From the NCBI RefSeq assembly GCF_042657385.1, contig NZ_JBHSLA010000001.1, positions 124,001 through 188,000 of the forward strand: a stretch of DNA of 64,000 nucleotides, written 5' to 3'. Under the pieces are notes generated by a model. That model did no database searches and had not been told where the DNA came from. It was given only the letters and a program-made list of their open reading frames with translations. This document shows, one piece after another, positions 35,491-44,798 of the stretch. A program made the position numbers and the translations under genes. Positions within the stretch are counted from its first letter, which is position 1. Each line of letters begins with the position of its first letter. Source of the DNA: Algorimicrobium hallyeonense (GTDB taxonomy: Bacteria; Bacteroidota; Bacteroidia; Flavobacteriales; Flavobacteriaceae).

Positions 35491-35516
35491 CCTTGAGGTA
35501 GTTTCCTTGAGGAAAC
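35491..35516. promoter_or_regulatory. Candidate HxlR operator: repeated CCTTGAGG and palindrome
   Basis: CCTTGAGG occurs at 35491-35498 and again at 35505-35512. The second copy lies in a 16-base palindrome GTTTCCTTGAGGAAAC (35501-35516). It sits between the hxlR start and its predicted -7 box. Confidence 0.45.
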
Positions 35517-35540
35517 CACTTTCTAAAAGGAATTAAGTAT

Positions 35541-35548
35541 CAAATATA
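35541..35548 (-). promoter_or_regulatory. Predicted -7 box for hxlR gene
   Basis: On the minus strand this reads TATATTTG, a perfect TAnnTTTG match, about 80 bases upstream of the regulator start. No TTG is visible at the ideal -33 distance. Confidence 0.45.
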
Positions 35549-35561
35549 CACTTATTTTCCT

Positions 35562-35569
35562 TATATTTG
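35562..35569 (+). promoter_or_regulatory. Predicted -7 box for DsbA-like gene
   Basis: TATATTTG matches the TAnnTTTG box, 70 bases upstream of the ATG. It is divergent from, and 13 bases away from, the opposite-strand box, so one bound regulator could affect both directions. Confidence 0.5.
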
Positions 35570-35638
35570 AAGTAATCGGCTAATAAATAGGAATTTAGAC
35601 TATATTTTAACTGAAGTTAATTATTAAAAATAATAATC

Positions 35639-36565
35639 ATGACGAACGAAACATCAAAAAATAATCCGCTTTTATGCGATATCGAAACTGGAATGTGTGA
35701 AACAACAGATGGTAAATTAAACACTTCAACTAAAAGTAATCAGCAATCCACAGAGAAATCTGTAAAATTAATGTATTACACAGATCCAATTTGTTCGTCC
35801 TGTTGGGGAATTGAACCACAATTACGTAAACTGAAACTAGAATACGGCAATGCTGTGGAGATTGATTATAGAATGGGAGGTTTACTACCAGACTGGAATT
35901 ACAATAGTGGTGGAATAAGTGGTCCTTCAGACGTTGCCAGTCATTGGGACGAAGTAAGTGTTCATTATGATATGCCTATAGATGGAGACCTTTGGTTGGA
36001 AGACCCAATGGATTCATCTTACCCATCCTCTATTGCGTTTAAGGCAGCCCAACTTCAAGATAAGGAGAAGGCCGTTTTATACATGCGGGAAATGAGAGAA
36101 TTGATGTTTTTGAAAAAGAAAAATATGGCTAAATGGGAAAACTTGGCTATGGCAGCTGAAAATGTAGGTTTGGACGTGGCTCAATTAAAAACGGATTTTG
36201 ATGGCCAAGCCAAAACGCTGTTTGAAGCTGATTTAAAATTAGGAAGAAAACTAGGTGTTCGAGGGTTTCCAACCATATTTTTTGTTGATGAAGCTGGCAA
36301 CCAAGAAACCGTGTATGGCACCAGACCCTATGCTTTTTATGAAATGGCTATTTTAAAATTAAATCCGAATGCTACTAAAAGTGAATACAGTAAAAATTGG
36401 GAATCTCTCTTCTCAATTTACCCTTCAATCACGGCAAAAGAGTATTCTGAACTTTCAGGGACACCGCGAACCGAAAGTGAAGCTGTTTTAAATCAACTTT
36501 CTAAAACAGGTAATTTAGAGAAATTTTCAACTAAAAATGGATCTATTTGGACCCTCGTTAAATAA
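35639..36565 (+). CDS. DsbA-family thioredoxin-fold protein
   Basis: The 308-residue protein has YYTDPICSSCWGIEPQLRKL with a CSSC pair, a helical insertion, then LGRKLGVRGFPTIFFVDEAG with the cis-proline and a long C-terminal tail. These match cytoplasmic DsbA/FrnE-like proteins near the SpxH group. The first 45 residues are low complexity and include two extra cysteines (LLCDIETGMCE). There is no signal peptide, so it likely acts in the cytoplasm, for example on disulfide stress. It is divergent from hxlR. Confidence 0.88.
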   Translation: MTNETSKNNPLLCDIETGMCETTDGKLNTSTKSNQQSTEKSVKLMYYTDPICSSCWGIEPQLRKLKLEYGNAVEIDYRMGGLLPDWNYNSGGISGPSDVASHWDEVSVHYDMPIDGDLWLEDPMDSSYPSSIAFKAAQLQDKEKAVLYMREMRELMFLKKKNMAKWENLAMAAENVGLDVAQLKTDFDGQAKTLFEADLKLGRKLGVRGFPTIFFVDEAGNQETVYGTRPYAFYEMAILKLNPNATKSEYSKNWESLFSIYPSITAKEYSELSGTPRTESEAVLNQLSKTGNLEKFSTKNGSIWTLVK

Positions 36566-36584
36566 ATTGATAAACCACTAAATT

Positions 36585-36842
36585 ATGAAAACAAACGAAT
36601 ATTCAAACGGAGAGATAACCATTTTATGGAAACCTGAAAAATGTATACATGCAGGAATATGTAAAAAAACTCTACCCGAGTTTTACAACCCTTAACACAG
36701 ACCTAAAATAAAACTTTACAACGATTTAATAACAAGTAATAACCCGAAACAACAAATTTTAGATTTCCTGGAAAGTAGCAATCAAGCTGGCTCAAAATTG
36801 GCTGATTGGGATATTGAAACCTTGAAGGTTGATGAGAAATAA
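36585..36842 (+). pseudogene. Degenerate (4Fe-4S) mono-cluster protein, YjdI family
   Basis: The frame starts MKTNEYSNGEITILWKPEKC and continues through IHAGICKKTLPEFYNP, a clear YjdI N-terminus. It then hits TAA at 36693 (codon 37), where the family normally continues with Lys. The same frame stays open for another 48 codons to 36842, but the expected CPSGAL cluster motif is missing. Two of the cysteines needed for the iron-sulfur cluster are therefore absent. I treat it as a remnant. Confidence 0.7.
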
Positions 36843-36946
36843 GTTTTAGTGTGAAGCACCTAAAACAAGCTAGAATCAAGCGATTTATGACGATAAGGTC
36901 ATAGATTAACAATAAGAACAAATTATTAACATTTAAAATAACGACT

Positions 36947-38007
36947 ATGAAGACGATGAAAGCAGCGCGCTGGCATGCAGCAAAAGATATTAGAGTAGAA
37001 GAAACTTCAATTCCAACACCAAAAGATAATCAAGTAAAAATAGCCGTGAAATTCACAGGAATCTGTGGATCGGATTTACATGAATATTTAGATGGGCCTC
37101 AATTAATTCCTGTAGATAAACCATATGCACTTAACGGCCATCAGGGAACTACAACCCTTGACACGAATTTTCTGGAGTTGTTGAAGAGGTTGGCAAAAAC
37201 GTAAAAAACATTAAAAAAGGAGATCGCGTAACAGTCGAACCAATTTTTAGAAACCCTGAAAGTCCGTTTATTACAACTGGTGAATACAACCTTTCCGAAC
37301 CGCTTGGATTTGTGGGGTTGACGTCCAATGGTGGTTTTGCTAAATACGTAGTGGCAGAAGACTATATGGTTCATAAAATGCCAGACGCCATGACTTTTGA
37401 GCAAGGTGCTATTGTTGAGCCAGCAGCCGTTGCTGCGTATGCTATACAACGAAGTGGCATGATAATGGGTGACACGGTATTGATTGCAGGCGCAGGTCCT
37501 ATTGGTTTATTAACGGTTCAAGTTGCCGTGGCTACAGGTGCATCTCAAATATTTGTTTCAGACCTTTCAGAGAACAAGCTAAAAAAAGCTAAAGAAGTTG
37601 GTGCGACTCATACTTTTGACGCAAGAGATCAAGATATTCCTCAAAAAATTAGAAAAATGACTGGGAACGGTGTGGATATTTTTATTGATGCCGCTGGAGC
37701 TCAAGCCTCATTTGATACCGGTGTAGATAGTCTTCGCAACGGAGGAACTGCAGTTTTAGTTGCGCTTTTTGGTAAAAAGGTGACGCATGACGCCCTGAAT
37801 CAAACATTAAGAGAATTAACGATTATTGGAACAGCTGCCTATCGTAATATTTTCCCACAAGTAATTGCTTTAATTAGTAGCGGTAAATTGCCAGTAGAAA
37901 AGTTGGTTACGAGCGTCATCTCATAAGACGAGATTGTGGAAAAAGGATTTGAGGCCTTAACTAACGACCCTTCAGAAGTAAAAATTTTGGTTGATATCAG
38001 CCGCTAA
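36947..38007 (+). pseudogene. Zinc-dependent 2,3-butanediol dehydrogenase, broken by frameshift and stop
   Basis: The first frame (36947-37204) gives MKTMKAARWHAAKDIRVEE, GICGSDLHEYLDGP and ends in nonsense after the GHQG segment. One base appears lost near 37160: restoring a G gives TTLGHEFSGVVEEVGKNVKN and continues into VEPIFRNPESPF. The main second part (37312 on) has PLGFVGLTSNGGFAKYV and the Rossmann loop GAGPIGLL. An in-frame TAA at 37924 interrupts VTSVIS/DEIVEKGFEALTNDP before the true end at 38007. The intact protein would be about 350 residues of medium-chain dehydrogenase. Two lesions indicate a pseudogene. Confidence 0.85.
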
Positions 38008-38039
38008 TTAATTAAACTATAAATCTAAAAACAATAATT

Positions 38040-38514
38040 ATGACGAAATTAAATCCAATTGGTTTGGACATGGAAAAGTCCAAAAAAACTAGCAGAGAAA
38101 TTGAATGAACTCTTGGCTGATTATTCCATATTTTATCAAAATGTTAGAGGGTACCATTGGAATATAAAAGGAGATAAATTTTTCGAGTTACACGATAAAT
38201 TTCAAGAACTTTATGAAGATTTATTTATAAAAATTGATGAAGTAGCTGAACGAATTCGCACCCTTGGTCACACACCAAACCATAAATTCTCAATCTATCA
38301 GAAAGAAGCCAAAATCAAAGAAAGTTCTGAAGTGGCGGACGGAATTCAAGATATGAAAGACACGCTTGAATCATTCAAAATTATTATCACACTGCAACGT
38401 GAACTTCTGTTACTATCGGCAGATGCTGAAGATGAAGGAACAAATGCACTTATGAGCGATTACATTAGTGAGCAGGAAAAATTAGTTTGGATGTATTCTG
38501 CATATTTAAAATAG
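38040..38514 (+). pseudogene. dps: Dps-family ferritin-like protein, frameshifted near its start
   Basis: The natural start at 38040 gives MTKLNPIGLDMEKSKK, then shifts out of frame after a run of seven A at 38082-38088. Removing one base joins it to LAEKLNELLADYSIFYQN, VRGYHWNIKGDKFFELHDKFQELYEDLFIKIDEVAERI, which carry the Dps ferroxidase residues (His, Asp, Glu). A TTG at 38059 gives an unbroken 151-residue frame with an altered N-terminus, so some protein may still be made. Dps stores iron and protects DNA. It could be decay, a homopolymer sequencing error or a slippage switch. Confidence 0.75.
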
Positions 38515-38540
38515 TTCTATTAAATATGTGAGAGCATAGG

Positions 38541-38640
38541 TGGCTTCAGAGTAAGGTGATAATTTTCGTAAAATTTTAACCGATGTACTGGAAAATTATA
38601 AGAAAGAGTAGCCAACATAGGGAAGTTTATGTAATTTGAA
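38541..38640 (+). pseudogene. Gene remnants including a fragment matching the pirin 5' end
   Basis: The 32 bases at 38600-38631 match 29 of 32 bases of the intact pirin gene at 40159-40190. In the pirin frame they read ERVANIGKFM, then stop. Just upstream, GDNFRKILTDVLENYKKE followed by TAG looks like the tail of another lost gene in a different frame. The whole stretch lies between dps and the MFS gene and appears to be a deletion scar. Confidence 0.55.
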
Positions 38641-38676
38641 ACCTGAAATTAATTTTAGAACTAAATTCTTCATTTA

Positions 38677-39960
38677 ATGAATAACCTTTATTCAAATCGT
38701 TGGTTTATTGCAATTATGGGAACGCTTCTTCAGCTCGTGCTGGGAACCGTTTATGCATGGAGTTTTTTTCAAAAGCCAATTATTTCCGAGTATGGATGGA
38801 GCAACGTTCAAACGATGTGGATCTTTAGTTTAGCTATTCTATTTCTAGGTTTGTCCGCTGCAGTTGGAGGGCTAATACTTCCAAAATACGGACCTAAAAA
38901 GTTGGCTTCTCTTGGAGCTTTTCTATATGGTTTAGGCTATTTAATGAGTGCTTACGCTATGCATATTAGTAGTTTATCTCTTTTTTACATAGGCTTTGGA
39001 GTGATTGGCGGTATTGGTTTGGGATTGGGTTATGTTACGCCCGTGGCAACCGTATCAAAATGGTTCCCGGACAAAAAAGGATTTATCACGGGCATGGTAG
39101 TTATGGGTTTTGGTTTGGGTGCACTTGCCATGTCAAAACTAATTGCACCGCTGTTAATTAACATGACCAATGATAATATGGTACACGTGTTTTTCTACAT
39201 TGCCATAGTAATAATGGTCATTGGAATTCCCGCGGGATTAAGCATGAAAAATCCACCATCGGGATTTGTGCCAAAAAACTATACGCCACCCGTAAAAAGC
39301 ACAATTAGTCAAAATCACGAAAATAATTTAACAGTTACAAGAAGCTTGTTATCAACAAAATTTTTAGGCATGTGGCTTATTTTCTTTCTTAATATTTCGG
39401 CAGGAATAATGTTTATTAGCTTGCAGTCTCCCATGATTCAGGATTTATTTAGAATTCAAGATGCTTCAATAAGTACAGAGTCTCTTGCTGTGGCAGGTGC
39501 AACACTAATAGCTATTAGTTCATTATTTAATGGCATTGGGCGCTTCTTTTGGGGCGGAATATCAGATAAAATTGGAAGAATTCAAGTATTCCGATTAATT
39601 TTGAGTACCCAAATATTGGTTTTTACATTCATGATATTCACGGTTAATCCATGGGTTTTTGGGGCGTTGGTTTGTTATGTCTTGCTTTGTTATGGTGGCG
39701 GTTTTGGTGCTATGCCATCTTACGTATTGGATGTTTTTCATGCGAAGCTTATGCCTGTTATTTATGGTGTTATTTTAACCGCATGGGCACTAGGAGGAAT
39801 TGTGGGACCTCAAGTTGCTGCATTTATTCGCGATTATTATACACATACACCAGAGCTAATTGGCCCACGAACGTACATGGCTGGTACTGTTTTATTGAGT
39901 ATTGGTTTATTGGTAAGTCTAACACTTTCTAATAAATCTATAACCGAAGTGAGCGTGTGA
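38677..39960 (+). CDS. MFS transporter, OxlT / L-lactate transporter type
   Basis: The 427-residue protein has twelve predicted membrane segments, beginning WFIAIMGTLLQLVLGTVYAWSFF. Family marks include GGLILPKYGPKK in the first loop, GLGYVTPVATVSKWFPDKKGFITGM, and GRFFWGGISDKIGR in the central loop. The OxlT-like group carries organic anions such as oxalate, formate or lactate. The sequence is complete, unlike several neighbours. No partner enzyme is nearby. Confidence 0.9.
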   Translation: MNNLYSNRWFIAIMGTLLQLVLGTVYAWSFFQKPIISEYGWSNVQTMWIFSLAILFLGLSAAVGGLILPKYGPKKLASLGAFLYGLGYLMSAYAMHISSLSLFYIGFGVIGGIGLGLGYVTPVATVSKWFPDKKGFITGMVVMGFGLGALAMSKLIAPLLINMTNDNMVHVFFYIAIVIMVIGIPAGLSMKNPPSGFVPKNYTPPVKSTISQNHENNLTVTRSLLSTKFLGMWLIFFLNISAGIMFISLQSPMIQDLFRIQDASISTESLAVAGATLIAISSLFNGIGRFFWGGISDKIGRIQVFRLILSTQILVFTFMIFTVNPWVFGALVCYVLLCYGGGFGAMPSYVLDVFHAKLMPVIYGVILTAWALGGIVGPQVAAFIRDYYTHTPELIGPRTYMAGTVLLSIGLLVSLTLSNKSITEVSV

Positions 39961-40133
39961 TTATTGTAGGTAGAGAATACATGGTTGTTTTTTTAATTGG
40001 ACCTAGATCCCATTAAAAAAAACATTCAAAGTAAAAAAATATTAAAAAGATCAAAATCTAAAGCAAGAAGAGACTGTACATCTAGAGCTTCCGCTTAAAA
40101 TAAAAAAGGATAAACTTTAAAAAGATTTATATT

Positions 40134-41018
40134 ATGTCAAATATCAAATTGATAATAGAAGAAAGAGCTGCCAACATAGGAAAGTTTATGGTAGGTCGTT
40201 TGTTACCATTTAGACAAAAACGAATGGTTGGCCCCTTTATTTACATAGATCACATGGGGCCTGTAAAGCTTAATGAACGTGAAAATTTTGATGTGCTGCC
40301 ACATCCACATATTGGACTTTCCACCCTTACTTTTTTATTTGAAGGAAGCATTATGCATCGTGATGCTCTAGGCAATGAAGTAGAAATTAAACCTGGTGCT
40401 GTAAATTGGATGACTGCAGGAAAGGGCATTGTACATTCCGAACGCACACCAGAGTATTTACGCGATTCTCCATTATTTATGCACGGTTTACAAATTTGGG
40501 TGGCACTGCCAAAACATTTGGAGCAAATGGAGCCAGCATTCTCTCATATTGAAGAAGCTGAAATTCCGAGTTGGTCTGAAGGAGATTTGCAGTTTAAACT
40601 AGTGGCAGGTGAAGCTTTTGGGAAAAAATCACCAGTTCCCGTTTTTAGCAAACTGTTTATGCTTGAAATAAAAAGTACATCAAAACAGGTTGTAAATATT
40701 GGCAACGACCTTTTTGGCGAAGCAGGTATGTATATTCTGGAGGGCGCTATTGAAAGTGAAGGCAACGTTTATCAACCTAAACAATTATTGGTGGCAAAGG
40801 ACAGTACACTTTGTGAGTTCACGATTCAGGAAAATACCACTATTTATATTTTTGGTGGTGAGCCTTTTCCCGAAGAGCGCTTTATTGATTGGAACTTTGT
40901 TTCTTCAGATAAAGAATTGATAAAAAAAGCAAAAGAAAAATGGAAAACCCAATCTTTCGCTAAAATTAAGAGGGACGAAACTGAATTTATTCCGTACCCA
41001 ACATTTAATAGAAAATAG
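40134..41018 (+). CDS. Pirin family protein
   Basis: The 294-residue bicupin has RMVGPFIYIDHMGP, VLPHPHIGLSTLTFLFEG and HRDALGNEVEIKPGAVNWMTAGKGIVHSE, which provide the metal-binding His and Glu of the N-terminal cupin. A PLFMHGLQIWVALP motif follows. Pirins can act as quercetinase-like dioxygenases or metal-dependent regulators. The gene is intact, and its first 60 bases have a damaged partial copy at 38600-38631. The 173-base gap upstream holds no gene. Confidence 0.92.
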   Translation: MSNIKLIIEERAANIGKFMVGRLLPFRQKRMVGPFIYIDHMGPVKLNERENFDVLPHPHIGLSTLTFLFEGSIMHRDALGNEVEIKPGAVNWMTAGKGIVHSERTPEYLRDSPLFMHGLQIWVALPKHLEQMEPAFSHIEEAEIPSWSEGDLQFKLVAGEAFGKKSPVPVFSKLFMLEIKSTSKQVVNIGNDLFGEAGMYILEGAIESEGNVYQPKQLLVAKDSTLCEFTIQENTTIYIFGGEPFPEERFIDWNFVSSDKELIKKAKEKWKTQSFAKIKRDETEFIPYPTFNRK

Positions 41019-41171
41019 GGAGGCTTCCAAAAATCGTTTTAGTTTTAGGCGTGAGATTTATCATAAAATATCAAATTAAAAACGGTATCTTATAGAAAAC
41101 CAACGCTATCCTCGGAATGTAATTAGTTACTGAAAATATAGCTGGTAGTATTAACATAATATCAATGTAAA

Positions 41172-42418
41172 ATGAAAAAAAAATTCTTTAATGCAAAAAT
41201 TTATCGCAACGATTCTGTAACCTAAATGATTGTAGAAAACGGGAAAATTACGCATCTCGGAACTAATTTACCAAAATGCGATGAAGAAATTGATCTCAAC
41301 GGCAAGCTTGTTTTACCTCCTTATGTAGACCCACATTTGCATTTGGATTATGTATATACATTATCAGAACTAGGACAGGAAGGCGCGGGTTCCGGTACAT
41401 TATTTGAAGTTATTGAGTTATGGCCCCAATTCAAAAAAACACTGACGGTAGAAAGTGTAAAAAGATTGGCTATGAAGGGAATTAAAGACGAAGTTCCCCA
41501 AGGCGTACAGCATATTAGAACTCATATAGATGTTACCGATCCTAACTTTACGGCATTAAAAGCCATGTTGGAAATGAAAGAAGACCTGAAAGACACGGTT
41601 GATATTCAAATTGTAGCGTTCCACAAGAAGGCATGTATATGTACAATGGTGGACTTGAGTTAGTAGAAGAAGCGTTGAAAATGGGCGCTGATGTTGTTGG
41701 CGGCATTCCACATTACGAGCCTGTTAGAGAATTTGGAGAAAAATCGGTTCATGATATTGTAAAGCTTACTATAAAATATGATAAGATGATTGATGTGCAT
41801 TGTGATGAAACCGATGATCCACATTCACGATTTGTTGAGTTATTAAATGGGCTTGTTTATATGGAAGATTATGGTACTAGAACAACGGCGAGCCATACCT
41901 GCTCATTTGGTTCGCCAGACGATTCGTATGCATTTAGAATGCTAGATATTTTCCAAAAGACAAAGATGAACTTTATTGCTTGTCCAACGGAGAATGCCTA
42001 TTTACAAGGCCGTCAAGACACCTACCCTAAACGTCGTGGCTTAACGCGAGTGAAAGAGTTTATTGAATACGGAATTAATGTGGCTTTTGCACAAGATTCA
42101 ATCAATGATCCGTGGTACCCAATGGGGAATGGAAATATGATGAATATTTTGGACAATGGAATTCACTTGGCTCAAATTATGTCTTCGGAAGATGTAAAAA
42201 CTAATTTCGATTTAATTACCTATAACGGAGCTCGTTGTTTAAATATTCAAGACAGTTATGGTTTAAAGGTTGGTAAAGCAGCAAACTTTATCGTTTTAAA
42301 TGAAAGTACAGTTTATGAAGCTATGCGTAAACGAGTAGATGTATTAGCTTCTGTTCGCAATGGCAACTTCTTATTCCGTAGAAAAGAAATGGCTTATGAT
42401 GTTCCTTTAAGCTTATAA
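41172..42418 (+). pseudogene. Cytosine deaminase-like amidohydrolase, broken by stop and frameshift
   Basis: The natural start at 41172 gives MKKKFFNAKIYRNDSVT, followed by TAA at 41223 and then the same frame with MIVENGKITHLG, VDPHLHLDYV (metal HxH) and onward. Near 41620-41622 one C is missing: adding it gives IVAFPQEGMYMYNGG and joins the second part, which carries VHCDETDDPHSRF, TASHTCSFG and FAQDSINDPWYPMGNGNM, the CodA-type active-site blocks. The full protein would be about 415 residues. With both a nonsense codon and a frameshift it is very likely non-functional. Confidence 0.85.
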
Positions 42419-42454
42419 TAAGCTTCTAAAATGTTTAGTCCATGGATTCAGATA

Positions 42455-42493
42455 AAAAAGGACTGTTACCAACACGATAACAGTCCTTTTTAT
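42455..42493. terminator. Strong intrinsic terminator (possibly bidirectional)
   Basis: AAAAGGACTGTTA (42456-42468) is exactly complementary to TAACAGTCCTTTT (42478-42490), with a nine-base loop and flanking A and T runs. It lies between the deaminase pseudogene and the convergent methyltransferase gene and could serve both. Confidence 0.88.
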
Positions 42494-42557
42494 TTCAATC
42501 CAATTTATTTTAATATCATTTCTCGATATGTTAGCACACTTGGAAAAGTGATTTTAA

Positions 42558-43163
42558 CTATTCTCCTTTCTTACATGTTATTAGATAAAAGGGATAAATA
42601 TCATCCACTTCTATTATTTCCAATAATCCTACTTTACCAAATTCCTCTCGAATAGTCTCTTCGTCGTAAAAGAACATTTTTAAACCACCATATATTTCAA
42701 ATCTGTCTTTAGAAATGTAAGTTCCACAACCATAAATTTGGGCATCTTTTGCAACCGTTGCAAAAACCATAAAACCACCTGCCGTAAGTTGGTTCATGCA
42801 GTCTTGGATTAACTTTCTTCTTTCGTTTTTGTTCAAAAAGTGAATTAGAGCATACGCATGTATTCCATCATACAAATTTTCATCAAATGGCATTTCTGTT
42901 ACAGAGCCGTGATGTATCGTTAAATTATTTCCAAAATGCTTTTGAGCTAAATCAATCGCCGTTTTAGAAATTTCAATTCCTGTTACAGTTATTCCATGCT
43001 CGTGAAATATTTGAGCATTTCGTCCATAACCTATTCCAAGTATGAGTACGTTTTTAATCTGCTGTTCAAGAAAGAAACTGTTTGTTAATACCGTAGATTT
43101 TGAGGGTTCAAAATCCCACAATTCCTGTTTATCTTTAAATATTTGTTTCCAAAATTCTGTCAT
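42558..43163 (-). CDS. Class I SAM-dependent methyltransferase
   Basis: The 201-residue protein has the SAM-binding motif VLILGIGYGRNAQIFHEHG with the acidic residue in VTGIEIS, then GSVTEMPFDENLYDGIHAYALIHFL, which is post-I motif III. It resembles TehB/UbiE-like methyltransferases in Bacteroidota. The C-terminus ends EIIEVDDIYPFYLITCKKGE. The substrate is unknown. It is a single gene and convergent with the deaminase pseudogene. Confidence 0.88.
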   Translation of the reverse strand: MTEFWKQIFKDKQELWDFEPSKSTVLTNSFFLEQQIKNVLILGIGYGRNAQIFHEHGITVTGIEISKTAIDLAQKHFGNNLTIHHGSVTEMPFDENLYDGIHAYALIHFLNKNERRKLIQDCMNQLTAGGFMVFATVAKDAQIYGCGTYISKDRFEIYGGLKMFFYDEETIREEFGKVGLLEIIEVDDIYPFYLITCKKGE

Positions 43164-43252
43164 TATTTATAAGTTAAATCCCTTATTTCCCTGTCATATT
43201 GGTGGGTAACCCAATAAATTTAAAAAGCTCCTACAGGCAATGACTCTTCGTT

Positions 43253-43576
43253 TTAATGTTTAGGATGCGTATTTAATTTTTTTACTATTGCTGACGAAGC
43301 GTTGTCTGCATACATTCCATATGCACTTACCACAATTCCTTTCAGGTTTTTATTAGCTGAAGAAATGGCATAAACTATCATTTCATCTCCTGGATCGCTA
43401 TCGCCTTCAAACCTATAAAATTGGTCTATTTCAAAATCTTCTGGTGATAATTCCGTTGCAGTAAAATGACATATTAAACATTCCTTTTCTGTCAAAATTG
43501 AAAAATCAATGGTATAACCCATCTTTTTTAGATCTGCCATTGCTTCTGTTACGGTATCATAATTTTTTCGTTTCAT
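43253..43576 (-). CDS. Small conserved Bacteroidota protein (often labelled phosphoribosylpyrophosphate synthetase, doubtful)
   Basis: The 107-residue protein begins MKRKNYDTVTEAMADLKKMGY and has LSPEDFEIDQFYRFEGDSDPGDEMIVYAISS. This small family is common in Bacteroidota. It has none of the ribose-phosphate pyrophosphokinase motifs of its common label, so I regard the function as unknown. The fold is probably alpha/beta and cytoplasmic. Confidence 0.8.
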   Translation of the reverse strand: MKRKNYDTVTEAMADLKKMGYTIDFSILTEKECLICHFTATELSPEDFEIDQFYRFEGDSDPGDEMIVYAISSANKNLKGIVVSAYGMYADNASSAIVKKLNTHPKH

Positions 43577-43625
43577 AATTGTGATTTACTATTTTTAAAT
43601 ATTATCTCTAAATTATTTACAAAAA

Positions 43626-44798
43626 TCAACCTAAAGTCTTTTTAGATAAAAAGGAAATAATTAAACCTGGAACAGACAAAGCAATTGCAAAATAAACCAA
43701 GCTCATTGGAGAATATACACCAAGCAACAATCCAGCAACAGAGGATGCAATCATAATGGATAAATTAAAAACAGAAGACTGAACTGATGTAGCAACATCT
43801 TTGGCTGTTTCTACTTGCCGGCTTACGGCTGCTTGTAACAAAGTTACTAATGGGCCAAATGAAAGTCCCCACAAAAAGAAAGCTAAATGCCCCATACCCT
43901 TAGTGCCACCAAACATTAGAAAAACACCCATAGAAAAGATTAGCAAGGCAAACATGGCTATGGTTAATAGCCTTAAATATTTATCGGTATATTTTATAGC
44001 CAACAACACAGAAATCAGAGATCCTATTCCAAAAAACAATAAGGCACTTTCAACACCGCCTGCCAACTGAATTTCATCAACAAGGCTTGTAATGTATACA
44101 TAAACACCATAGTGTGCGATTACGCCAAATAGTGTAAGCAATAAAACAATTAAAATTGCTGGTATTTTTAACAGTGCAAATGGTGAGGAACCTTTAGTAA
44201 GTTTCTCACCTGGTATAGAAGGTAATGCAAAAAAACTAATTAAAGCAATAACAATAATAAACCCTCCAAGCCCAATGAACTCTGTACGCCAGCCATAATC
44301 ATTACCAATAGTGGTCATGATTGGCATTCCGATACTAATTCCCAAAGTGGTTCCTGCCATAATTACTGCTATTGCTCTCCAGTGATACTTTTCATCTACG
44401 AGTCGCATGCCGTAATCGGCAATCATTGGCCACATAACACCTGCACAAATACCTCCAATAACACAAAGAAGTATAATAACGGTATAATTATATACAAGTC
44501 CTGAAATAATATTAGAAATAGCGAATCCACCGAGTAATATTAGCAACAAATATTTTCTATTGAATTGCATGGTTAATGAAATAAGAGGGATTGCAAAAAT
44601 AGCCGAAGCTATCGCATAGTAACCCACCAAATTTCCTGTTTGCACTTCGCTGATATTTAAATCAGCCATCATTAAAGGAAGTACTCCAGAAGGCATTAAC
44701 TCGGATAGTATTCCGACAAAGGTTACGGAAGACATCTAAATCATAATCAGCCATGGAAAAGCACGTTTGGTTATTTCAGTGACATTTTGTTTATTCAT
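43626..44798 (-). pseudogene. MFS transporter with in-frame stop at codon 21
   Basis: From the ATG at 44798 the frame reads MNKQNVTEITKRAFPWLIMI, then TAG, and continues uninterrupted as MSSVTFVGILSELMPSGVLPLMM and 369 residues of an MFS transporter. It has about twelve membrane segments, a VMWPMIADYGMRLVDEKYHWRAIAVIMAGTTLG helix, and resembles sugar or arabinose efflux types. The stop cuts the first membrane helix. Restart at the ATG immediately after could still yield a nearly full protein, so loss of function is likely but not certain. Confidence 0.7.
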
